Shown piece by piece: positions 1 to 5,717 of a stretch of DNA of 6,634 bases (positions are counted from its first letter, which is position 1; every line of letters starts with the position of its first letter). The notes below the pieces were generated by a model, which saw only the letters and a list, made by a program, of their open reading frames with translations, was not told where the DNA came from and did no database searches. The translations under genes were made by a program, and so were the position numbers. This stretch comes from Candidatus Zixiibacteriota bacterium (GTDB taxonomy: Bacteria; Zixibacteria; MSB-5A5; RBG-16-43-9), in NCBI GenBank assembly GCA_029858245.1, contig JAOUFL010000132.1:1-6634 (forward strand), written 5' to 3'.

Positions 1-1175
1 CAGCTTATTAACTTTCCGATTATGGGATCATAGTAAATCGGCACTTCAGAGCCTTCATATAAACCCGAGTCGACCCTGATACCCGGTCCGGATGGCTCTA
101 CGTAATGGGAAACCAGACCGGTGGAAGGAAGAAAACTATTCTCCGGGTCTTCAGCATAAATTCGGCATTCTATGGCTGAGCCTTTCCATGAAATGTCTTC
201 TTGTTTGTAACTTAAATGCAAGCCTGAGGCAATCTTAATCTGTTCCTTGGCAATATCAATACCTGTAACCATCTCAGTAACCGGATGCTCTACCTGAAGA
301 CGTGTATTGGCTTCCAGAAAATAGAAATTCTTATTTGCATCAACCAGAAACTCCATAGTGCCGGCATTGTAATATCCAGCTGCTTTAGCTGCTTTTACTG
401 CTGTTTCACCCATTTTCCTCCTCATTTTTTCATCCACCACAGGTGAAGGGGATTCCTCGATCACCTTCTGATGTCGTCTCTGAATAGAGCACTCTCGCTC
501 CCCTAAATGAATTACATTTCCAAACTTGTCCCCCAGAATCTGAATCTCAATGTGTCTGGGACGTTCAAGATATTTTTCGATGTAAATCCGAGCATCCGCA
601 AAAGCGGATTGAGCTTCCGAGGCACAGGTTCTCATAGCCTCCTTTAGATCCTTTTCATTTCTTACCACTCTCATCCCCTTACCACCTCCGCCACCTGCAG
701 CTTTGATTAAAATAGGAAAGCCTATCCTCTGAGAAAGTGACACACCCTGCTTTTCAGATTCAAGAGGTTCCTCTGTTCCTGGAACAACCTCAATACCCGC
801 ATTTTTCATTGTCTTTCTGGCAGCAATTTTATCACCTAAAAGCTCAATAGCAGAAGCAGGGGGACCGATGAAAACCAGACCTTCTTTTTCAATCTTACGC
901 GCAAAAATAGAGTTTTCTGCTAAAAATCCATAACCTGGATGTATACCCTCGCATTTGGCTTCTTTAGCAATTTCAATTATCTTATCCATATTTAAATAAC
1001 TGAGGATAGAAGGCGGAGGACCCACGTAATAAGCTTCGTCTGACATCCGCACATGCAAACTCTTTCGGTCAATCTCAGAGTAAATCGTTACAGCTTTTAT
1101 TCCTGATTCCCTGCAAGCGCGGATAATTCTGACTGCGATTTCACCTCGATTGGCTATGAGAATTTTATTAAACAT
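1..1175 (-). CDS. accC: Biotin carboxylase subunit of an acyl-CoA (propionyl-CoA-type) carboxylase, C-terminus cut by window edge
   Basis: Cytosolic ATP-grasp enzyme that carboxylates biotin on a carrier protein using ATP and bicarbonate; the carboxyl group then goes to the carboxyltransferase encoded just upstream (1355-2905). The frame is open from an ATG at 1175 to the left edge, giving 391 complete codons without a stop. The N-terminus reads MFNKILIANRGEIAVRII, the usual start of this family, so the start is secure. Residues 1-114 form the pre-ATP-grasp domain with HPGYGFLAEN at 79-88. K116 and K158 are ATP-binding lysines, GGGGKGM at 161-167 is the glycine-rich lid, and the HQK motif is at 234-236. 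E287, N289, R291 and E295 lie in the catalytic EANTRLQVEHPVTE stretch. The family is about 445-500 residues long, so the end of the C-terminal domain is missing; a fused biotinyl domain (pccA type) cannot be excluded. There is no Shine-Dalgarno site at normal distance: a repeat element abuts the start codon. Confidence 0.95.
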   Translation of the reverse strand, partial: MFNKILIANRGEIAVRIIRACRESGIKAVTIYSEIDRKSLHVRMSDEAYYVGPPPSILSYLNMDKIIEIAKEAKCEGIHPGYGFLAENSIFARKIEKEGLVFIGPPASAIELLGDKIAARKTMKNAGIEVVPGTEEPLESEKQGVSLSQRIGFPILIKAAGGGGGKGMRVVRNEKDLKEAMRTCASEAQSAFADARIYIEKYLERPRHIEIQILGDKFGNVIHLGERECSIQRRHQKVIEESPSPVVDEKMRRKMGETAVKAAKAAGYYNAGTMEFLVDANKNFYFLEANTRLQVEHPVTEMVTGIDIAKEQIKIASGLHLSYKQEDISWKGSAIECRIYAEDPENSFLPSTGLVSHYVEPSGPGIRVDSGLYEGSEVPIYYDPIIGKLIS

Positions 1176-1177
1176 AC

Positions 1178-1194
1178 TTTTTGTAGGGACAACC
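1178..1194 (+). repeat. Copy 1 of a short dispersed element, TTTTGTAGGG(A/G)C(A/G)ACC
   Basis: TTTTGTAGGGACAACC reads on the plus strand directly before the accC start codon; the unit with one extra leading T fills 1178-1194. The minus strand of 3906-3921 reads TTTTGTAGGGGCGACC, a 14/16 match whose two differences are both G/A transitions. The copies are therefore in inverted orientation in two different intergenic gaps. The match is seen directly; calling it a dispersed repeat family is inference from two copies. Confidence 0.55.
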
Positions 1195-1201
1195 CTTGTT
1201 C

Positions 1202-1225
1202 GTGCGGGAATTGGATTTCCCGCAC
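1202..1225. repeat. Perfect hairpin A in the pccB-accC spacer
   Basis: GTGCGGGAA (1202-1210) and TTCCCGCAC (1217-1225) form a perfect 9-bp stem around a 6-nt loop. No run of T follows on either strand, so it does not look like an intrinsic terminator. In the pccB-accC transcript it would fold about 27 nt before the accC start. Its 18-bp core is a near-copy of hairpin B in opposite orientation. Confidence 0.75.
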
Positions 1226-1237
1226 ATTACATTTTCT

Positions 1238-1263
1238 GATTCGGGAATTCCAATTCCCGAATC
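1238..1263. repeat. Perfect hairpin B, inverted near-copy of hairpin A
   Basis: GATTCGGGAATT (1238-1249) and AATTCCCGAATC (1252-1263) form a 12-bp perfect stem with only CC between the arms, so the innermost pairs probably open into the loop. The minus-strand core CGGGAATTGGAATTCCCG matches the plus-strand core of hairpin A at 17 of 18 positions. Two related hairpins head to head 12 bp apart resemble the paired layout of REP/BIME elements; no T-tract follows. Confidence 0.75.
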
Positions 1264-1285
1264 AACTTAGATTCTTTTGTCTTAT

Positions 1286-1308
1286 ATCTGTCATCTTCAA
1301 TCTGTCAT
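1286..1308. repeat. Two direct copies of ATCTGTCAT, 14-bp period
   Basis: ATCTGTCAT occurs at 1286-1294 and again at 1300-1308, with start points 14 bp apart. It lies between hairpin B and the 8-bp tandem repeat. Two nine-base copies could be chance in AT-rich DNA; it is listed because the whole spacer is repeat-like. Confidence 0.4.
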
Positions 1309-1320
1309 TTCTTTTTACCC

Positions 1321-1352
1321 TTGAACTCTTGAACAATTGAACCTTTGAACCT
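1321..1352. repeat. Four tandem 8-bp units, TTGAACNN
   Basis: TTGAAC recurs exactly every 8 bases at 1321, 1329, 1337 and 1345, with variable last two bases TC, AA, CT, CT. The array ends 2 bp before the stop codon of the carboxyltransferase gene (1355-1357), so it is the first thing transcribed after that gene. It is too short and too closely spaced for a CRISPR array. An 8-bp unit would shift frame if it spread into coding DNA, and it is confined to the spacer. Confidence 0.75.
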
Positions 1353-1354
1353 TT

Positions 1355-2905
1355 TTATAATGGTATATTCCCGTGTTTTTTCGGAGGATTAGTATCTTTT
1401 TTTGTCTCCAGCATAGAAAGTGCTTTAATCAGCCTGGGACGAGTTTCCCTGGGCTCTATAACATCATCCAGATAACCTCTTTCCGCTGCAATAAAAGGAT
1501 TGGCAAATTTTTCCACAAATTCCTTTAATTTTTCATTAGTCGCTTTTTCCGGATCAGGTGATTCGGTGATCTCCTTCTTGAAGATAATTTCAACTGCGCC
1601 TTTTGGACCCATAACCGCTATTTCTGCAGTGGGCCAGCCGTAGTTTATATCGCCTCTGATATGTTTGGAGTTCATAACATCGTAAGCCCCTCCGTAAGCT
1701 TTGCGAGTAATGACGGTCAATCGCGGAACCGTAGCTTCACAAAATGCATAAAGCAGTTTTGCCCCGTGCTTGATTATCCCCCCGAACTCCTGTGCAGTTC
1801 CGGGCAAAAATCCCGGCACATCCTCAAATACGACCAGCGGTATATTAAAGGCATCGCAGAACCTGACAAACCTTGCCCCTTTAATCGAAGAATTTATATC
1901 CAGAACACCCGCCAAAACCGCAGGCTGATTAGCTATAATTCCTACAGGCTTACCGCCTAAACGCGCAAAACCAACCACTAAATTCTGTGCATAATCCTTG
2001 TGTACCTCGAGGAAATCCTTATTATCAACTACTCTTTTAATCACCTCTTTCATATCATAAGGCTTGGCAGCTTCATCCGGAACGATAAAATTCAATTCTT
2101 CATCCATCCGATCAGCTGGATCAGTGCATTCCTGCTCAGGGGGATCTTCCATATTGTTCAAAGGGATAAAGTTAAAAAGCTTTCTTGTTAACAGAATAGT
2201 TTCAGCTTCAGTTTCACCCACGAAATGAGCTACCCCGCTTCTGGTTGAATGAACCTCTGGTCCGCCTAACTGCTCGTGGGTTACCTCTTCATGTGTAACA
2301 GTCTTTACTACTGAAGGTCCGGTAACAAACATATAGCTTGTTCCTTTGACCATCAGGATAAAATCCGTAATCGCAGGTGAATAAACTGCCCCTCCCGCAC
2401 AGGGACCTAAAATAACCGATATCTGAGGAACCACTCCCGAGGTTAAAGTATTTCTCAAAAAAATATTTGCATAGGCACCCAGACTGACCACTCCTTCCTG
2501 AATCCTGGCACCTCCGGAGTCGTTCAAGCCTATTACGGGTGCACCTATCTTCATCGCCATATCCATTATCTTACAAATTTTTTCCGAATGAGCTTCGGAC
2601 AGGGATCCACCAAAAGTAGTGAAATCCTGGGAGAAGACAAAAACCAGTCTCCCATCAATGGTGCCGTAACCTGTCACCACGGCATCTCCGAAAATCCTCT
2701 GTTTATCCAATCCGAAATCACTGCATCTGTGGAGCATAAACATATCGAATTCCTCAAAACTCCCCTCATCTAAAAGAAGGTCCAGCCTTTCCCTGGCAGT
2801 AAGTTTGCCTTTCTTATGCTGTACCTCTATTTTAGGGAGACCACCACCCAACCTGGCTTGCTCTCTTTTCTTTTTCAGTTCTTTCAATTTTTTTTCGATG
2901 GACAT
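1355..2905 (-). CDS. pccB: Acyl-CoA carboxylase carboxyltransferase (beta) subunit, probably propionyl-CoA carboxylase
   Basis: Transfers the carboxyl group from carboxybiotin to an acyl-CoA, most likely propionyl-CoA to (S)-methylmalonyl-CoA, in the cytosol. At 516 residues it has the full length of PccB/MmdA proteins. The N-terminal crotonase-like half includes KLTARERLDLLLDEGSF (34-50) and the GPCAGGA oxyanion-hole loop (167-173). The C-terminal half includes the second loop, RKAYGGAYDVM (411-421). D419 after GGAY occupies the position described in Streptomyces PccB (D422) as favouring propionyl-CoA, where acetyl-CoA-active AccB has Ile. The gene starts 15 bp after the hydrolase stop (TAG at 2921-2923), with AAGG at 2913-2916 seven bases before the ATG, so the two are co-transcribed. 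Methylmalonyl-CoA decarboxylase alpha subunits are close homologues. The adjacent biotin carboxylase favours the carboxylase reading, and no sodium-pump subunits are seen. Confidence 0.93.
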   Translation of the reverse strand: MSIEKKLKELKKKREQARLGGGLPKIEVQHKKGKLTARERLDLLLDEGSFEEFDMFMLHRCSDFGLDKQRIFGDAVVTGYGTIDGRLVFVFSQDFTTFGGSLSEAHSEKICKIMDMAMKIGAPVIGLNDSGGARIQEGVVSLGAYANIFLRNTLTSGVVPQISVILGPCAGGAVYSPAITDFILMVKGTSYMFVTGPSVVKTVTHEEVTHEQLGGPEVHSTRSGVAHFVGETEAETILLTRKLFNFIPLNNMEDPPEQECTDPADRMDEELNFIVPDEAAKPYDMKEVIKRVVDNKDFLEVHKDYAQNLVVGFARLGGKPVGIIANQPAVLAGVLDINSSIKGARFVRFCDAFNIPLVVFEDVPGFLPGTAQEFGGIIKHGAKLLYAFCEATVPRLTVITRKAYGGAYDVMNSKHIRGDINYGWPTAEIAVMGPKGAVEIIFKKEITESPDPEKATNEKLKEFVEKFANPFIAAERGYLDDVIEPRETRPRLIKALSMLETKKDTNPPKKHGNIPL

Positions 2906-2920
2906 AAAACTACCTTCTTC

Positions 2921-3763
2921 CTAAATTATAACTTTTTTAACTATGATTTTATCATTAACTTGTTCTAAATAACCGGATTTTATTTCTATCTCATGGTCAA
3001 AAGCAATTATCCAGTTATTTTCCAGACACTGCTGGATCAGCCCTTTTTTTAACTCCATAACTTCCAAAGGATAGATATCCACCCCTGCTACATAGGGAAT
3101 TCTAAGATGTGAAACAGTGGGGATTATATCTCCTGGATAAAGTATGGTTTTTCCTCCCCCTTCGATAAAAACCACCTGCTGACCCCTGGTATGCCCACCA
3201 GTCAATTTCACTTTTATGCCTGGAACCACTTCCTGCTCACCGTTGACTAAATCAACAGCACCGCACTGATCCAAAGCCATATAATTCTCAACCAGATAAG
3301 TTGCCTGAGTTCTTTCATCCGGCTGAAGAGCATATTTCCACTCCTCCATCTGAATAATATGCCTTGCTCTGGGAAATCGAGGAACCTTTTCTTTTCTCGA
3401 ATTGAATCTCACTATACCCCCGGCATGGTCCAGGTGCAGATGAGTGAGTATAACTGTATCTATATCCTCAGGTTTTAATCCTAACTCCGAAAGTTCTTTT
3501 TCCAGATTGGAATCTTTTTCCACACCGTAAATCTTTTTCTGCTTTTCGTTCAGGGTAATCCCTATACCGCTATCGATTAGAATATTTTTACCTTCTGCTC
3601 TCACCAGTAACAGATTTAAATCCAGGGTTATTCTATTACTCTCGTCTGAGGACATCAATCTTTCCCAGATGATCTTGGGAACCACGCCAAACATCGCTCC
3701 TCCATCGATCTTGAAGGAGTTGTCAACTATAGAGTAAACTTCTTTATTGCCAAGTTTCAGCAT
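2921..3763 (-). CDS. Metallo-beta-lactamase-fold hydrolase, lactonase-like, unknown substrate
   Basis: A 280-residue MBL-fold protein with all expected metal ligands: HLHLDH at 108-113 (H108, H110, D112, H113), H191 in TGGHTRG, D212 in PGDIIPT and H257 in FDHE. It should bind two metal ions and hydrolyse an ester, thioester or lactone bond. The N-terminal DGGAMFGVVPK (20-30) is typical of the YtnP/AHL-lactonase-like branch of COG0491. No signal peptide or membrane segment is seen, so it is probably cytosolic. It sits between the acyl-CoA dehydrogenase and the carboxyltransferase and is tightly linked to the latter (15 bp). A role in hydrolysing an acyl-CoA or a lactone by-product is inference only; the exact substrate cannot be read from sequence. 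The start has only a weak GGAA at 3767-3770, three bases before the ATG, but alignment to the family N-terminus supports it. Confidence 0.9.
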   Translation of the reverse strand: MLKLGNKEVYSIVDNSFKIDGGAMFGVVPKIIWERLMSSDESNRITLDLNLLLVRAEGKNILIDSGIGITLNEKQKKIYGVEKDSNLEKELSELGLKPEDIDTVILTHLHLDHAGGIVRFNSRKEKVPRFPRARHIIQMEEWKYALQPDERTQATYLVENYMALDQCGAVDLVNGEQEVVPGIKVKLTGGHTRGQQVVFIEGGGKTILYPGDIIPTVSHLRIPYVAGVDIYPLEVMELKKGLIQQCLENNWIIAFDHEIEIKSGYLEQVNDKIIVKKVII

Positions 3764-3842
3764 AAGTTCCGCTATTTATTAATCTTGTAGATGTATCCCG
3801 GAAGCTAATTCGCGTGTAGCTCCTCTGAAAAGACTGTTAAAA

Positions 3843-3870
3843 AATTTACTATTTTTAACCTTTAAGTCAA
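3843..3870 (-). promoter_or_regulatory. Candidate sigma70 promoter for the hydrolase-pccB-accC block
   Basis: On the minus strand, TTGACT (3865-3870, 5 of 6 consensus) is followed after 16 bp by TAAATT (3843-3848, 4 of 6). It lies about 80 bases before the hydrolase start and just after the hairpin at 3893-3913, which suits a new transcription unit. Found by eye in AT-rich DNA, so a chance match is possible. Confidence 0.3.
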
Positions 3871-3892
3871 GGGAAAGTTTATAAATACGAAA

Positions 3893-3913
3893 GGGCGACC
3901 TGTCAGGTCGCCC
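3893..3913 (-). terminator. GC-rich hairpin after the dehydrogenase gene, possible weak terminator carrying repeat copy 2
   Basis: GGGCGACCT (3893-3901) pairs with AGGTCGCCC (3905-3913), a 9-bp stem with a 3-nt loop, 30 bases past the dehydrogenase stop. On the minus strand the stem is followed by TTTCGTATTTAT, an interrupted T-rich stretch, so termination would be imperfect. The downstream-facing arm overlaps copy 2 of the TTTTGTAGGG element (3906-3921, minus), so it may equally be a mobile-type hairpin that happens to terminate. Confidence 0.4.
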
Positions 3914-3921
3914 CTACAAAA
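3906..3921 (-). repeat. Copy 2 of the TTTTGTAGGG element
   Basis: Minus-strand TTTTGTAGGGGCGACC, 14/16 identical to the plus-strand copy at 1179-1194. Here the element extends into a perfect hairpin, which copy 1 lacks; at copy 1 the different hairpins A and B follow instead. Confidence 0.55.
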
Positions 3922-3943
3922 TGACTTGGCATATATGGATTTA

Positions 3944-5086
3944 TTATCTCAGATAGGCACTTGAGATAACCAGTCTCTGCACTTCAGAGGTACCCTCATA
4001 GATCTCGGTAATCCTCTGGTCCCGATACAGCTTCTCTATTTCGGAGAACTCTCCAATATAGCCATAACCTCCGTGTATCTGCATAGCTCTGTCCACTATG
4101 AAATTTGAAGCCTCGGAGGCAAATAGTTTAGCCTGGGCTGCTTCTCTGGATATCTTTTCTCCTTTATCCTCCATTAAGGCTGCCTTGTAAGTTAGCATTC
4201 TTGCTGCTTCCAGGCGAGTACCCATATCCGCAATCATCCACTGAATAGCCTGCAGCTTGGCAATAGGTGCCCCGAACTGGACTCTGGTCTTGGAGTACTT
4301 TATCGATTCATCAAAAGCTCTCTGGGCAATCCCCACTGCCTGGGCAGCCACACCGACTCTGGCACCGTCTAAGGTCTGCAGAGCCAATCTGAATCCTTTA
4401 CCTGCTTCACCCAAAAGGTTTGCTCTGGGAACCTTTACATTATTGAACTTCAATCTTGCTGTGGTGGAAGCTCTCAAACCCATTTTCCACTTTAATTCCT
4501 CTGAAGTAAGCCCAGGGGTTTTTCCCTCAACTAAAATAGCAGAGACTTTTTCCTTCTCCCCATCCTCGAGGATTTTGGCAATAACCACGATTATATCTGC
4601 GATATTTCCACTGGTGATGAATATCTTCTCGCCATTTATAATGAAATAGTCCCCCTCTACCTTTGCTGTAGTCTGCTGGTTTGCCGCATCAGAACCAGCA
4701 TTTGGCTCGGTTAAGGCAAAAGCACCAGCCATTTCCCCTGAGCACATACTGGGCAAATACTTTTTCTTCTGCTCCTCAGTTCCAAAAGATTCTATGGGAG
4801 CCCCGGCTAAGTTATTAACCGCCATAATAATGGCTGAGGAGGCATCAAAACTGGCTATCTCTTCTATCAAAGTAACATATTCGATTTTACTTTTTCCTAA
4901 TCCTCCATATTCTTTTTTCACCGGAAATGCCAGAAATCCGGCATCTGCCATCTTCATAAAAAGGTCCATAGGAAATTCAGGTGGTTTCCTATCCATCTCC
5001 TTTGCTATTGGAGCAATATGTTTTTCTCCGAACCCTCTTGCCAGATCCCTTACCGCTTGTTGCTTCTCATCTAAATTAAAACTCAT
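3944..5086 (-). CDS. Acyl-CoA dehydrogenase, short-chain/butyryl type
   Basis: FAD enzyme that makes the alpha,beta double bond in a short acyl-CoA and passes electrons to electron-transfer flavoprotein. Its 380 residues match the family length. The N-terminal helical domain spans about 1-120. The first signature, ALTEPNAGSD, is at 124-133, the beta domain follows, and the C-terminal helical domain holds QIHGGYG (336-342), RDQRITEIYEGTSE and the catalytic base E364 in YEGT. Glutamate at this place is the short/medium-chain arrangement, unlike isovaleryl- or long-chain enzymes. Butyryl-, isobutyryl- and 2-methylbutyryl-CoA are all plausible substrates; next to propionyl-CoA genes, branched amino-acid breakdown is attractive but inferred. 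A strong AGGAGGT (5090-5096) sits three bases before the ATG, and its own promoter is likely at 5124-5151. The gene ends in tandem TAA TAA (3941-3946). No electron-transfer flavoprotein genes are in the window. Confidence 0.95.
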   Translation of the reverse strand: MSFNLDEKQQAVRDLARGFGEKHIAPIAKEMDRKPPEFPMDLFMKMADAGFLAFPVKKEYGGLGKSKIEYVTLIEEIASFDASSAIIMAVNNLAGAPIESFGTEEQKKKYLPSMCSGEMAGAFALTEPNAGSDAANQQTTAKVEGDYFIINGEKIFITSGNIADIIVVIAKILEDGEKEKVSAILVEGKTPGLTSEELKWKMGLRASTTARLKFNNVKVPRANLLGEAGKGFRLALQTLDGARVGVAAQAVGIAQRAFDESIKYSKTRVQFGAPIAKLQAIQWMIADMGTRLEAARMLTYKAALMEDKGEKISREAAQAKLFASEASNFIVDRAMQIHGGYGYIGEFSEIEKLYRDQRITEIYEGTSEVQRLVISSAYLR

Positions 5087-5123
5087 TCGACCTCCTCACT
5101 TTAAAGTTAAAATTGCTTTTTTT

Positions 5124-5151
5124 ATTATATTTTCTGATTATCATATGACAT
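5124..5151 (-). promoter_or_regulatory. Candidate sigma70 promoter for the acyl-CoA dehydrogenase
   Basis: Minus-strand TATAAT (5124-5129, perfect -10) lies 16 bp after ATGTCA (5146-5151, 4 of 6 for the -35). It is placed about 38 bases before the ATG, in the AT-rich 110-bp gap after the mutase small subunit. Nothing else is recognisable in that gap, and no convincing terminator for the upstream gene was found. Confidence 0.4.
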
Positions 5152-5196
5152 TTTTAATTTACTGGTAATTTAACTGTATTTCTCTAAAAAGGTTTC

Positions 5197-5616
5197 TCAA
5201 AAAATCGCTTCTTCCTTTCTTCTTTCATCCAGAGTTTTCTTCAGATACTCGATGATATCACCTGATGTTGCTCCTGGAGTAAACAGCTTTCCTACGCCCA
5301 ATTTATCCAGCTTGACCAAATCCTCGTCCGGTATTATCCCTCCTCCAAAAAGCAGTATATGTTCACATTTTCTCTCCTTTAACATATCCTTAACCGCAGG
5401 GAAAAGGGTCATATGGGCACCTGATAATATGCTCATACCAATAGCATCCACATCTTCCTGGATAGCAGCCTCCACGATCATCTCCGGAGTCTGTCTCAAT
5501 CCCGTATAGATCACCTCAAATCCGGCATCCCTTAAAGCTGCTGCAACAACTTTTACTCCTCGGTCATGCCCATCCAGACCCGGCTTAGCTAATAGGATTC
5601 GATACTTTTTTTTCAT
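5197..5616 (-). CDS. mcmA2: Methylmalonyl-CoA mutase cobalamin-binding (small) subunit
   Basis: Separate B12-binding subunit that carries adenosylcobalamin and caps the catalytic barrel of the large subunit encoded at 5762-6634; together they interconvert (R)-methylmalonyl-CoA and succinyl-CoA. The 139 residues form one Rossmann-like domain. The base-off, His-on signature DGHDRG is at 15-20, with H17 the lower axial cobalt ligand. SIL (62-64) and GGG (91-93) line the pocket for the nucleotide tail. The N-terminus (AKPGLDGHDRG) matches the C-terminal domain of fused mutases, so this is a complete stand-alone domain. AAAGGA at 5623-5628 gives a seven-nucleotide spacing to the ATG. An unusually long 145-bp spacer with two hairpins separates it from the large subunit. 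It could serve another acyl-CoA mutase, but the neighbouring carboxylase favours methylmalonyl-CoA. Confidence 0.95.
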   Translation of the reverse strand: MKKKYRILLAKPGLDGHDRGVKVVAAALRDAGFEVIYTGLRQTPEMIVEAAIQEDVDAIGMSILSGAHMTLFPAVKDMLKERKCEHILLFGGGIIPDEDLVKLDKLGVGKLFTPGATSGDIIEYLKKTLDERRKEEAIF

Positions 5617-5640
5617 AGATTTTCCTTTCTATCATTCCTT

Positions 5641-5664
5641 CCCCACATTGAGGGCAATGTGGGG
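5641..5664. repeat. Perfect 10-bp hairpin upstream of mcmA2
   Basis: CCCCACATTG (5641-5650) and CAATGTGGGG (5655-5664) form a perfect stem around a 4-nt AGGG loop. On the mRNA strand it ends 24 nt before the mcmA2 start codon and just 12 nt before its Shine-Dalgarno site. No T-tract follows on either strand, so it is not a standard terminator. It could stabilise the downstream message or be an inserted repeat. Confidence 0.7.
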
Positions 5665-5703
5665 TTACCATTATTCGATACTCTCTTTAATCTCGATAAA
5701 CGC

Positions 5704-5717
5704 AAGGCTGAAGCCTT
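5704..5717. repeat. Short hairpin AAGGCT-GA-AGCCTT between the mutase subunits
   Basis: A 6-bp perfect stem (5704-5709 with 5712-5717) that would fold as a small TGAA- or TTCA-looped hairpin. On the plus strand a T-rich stretch follows, but no plus-strand gene precedes it. On the coding (minus) strand GCGTTTATCG follows, too weak for termination. Confidence 0.45.

Noticed and set aside
1202..1263. Intrinsic terminators at hairpins A and B
   Set aside because: Neither stem is followed by a T-run on either strand, and the downstream accC gene is expected to be in the same operon.
1286..1352. CRISPR array
   Set aside because: Units are only 8 bp (or 9-bp copies at 14 bp), with no 20-40 bp repeats and spacers and no cas genes.
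1176..1354. Remnant insertion sequence
   Set aside because: No transposase fragment or terminal repeats with target duplications could be seen; only short hairpins and tandem units.
1661..1960. Plus-strand open frame of 99 codons, and others at 2000-2191 and 2588-2773
   Set aside because: They lie wholly antisense to the conserved carboxyltransferase gene, resemble no family and have no ribosome-binding site or gene context of their own.
4257..5168. Plus-strand open frames of 130 and 124 codons (4257-4649, 4794-5168)
   Set aside because: Antisense to the acyl-CoA dehydrogenase; they arise from its codon pattern, and the second runs across its ribosome-binding site and promoter.
5252..5509. 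Plus-strand open frame of 85 codons
   Set aside because: Antisense to the cobalamin-binding subunit, whose motifs are unmistakable on the other strand.
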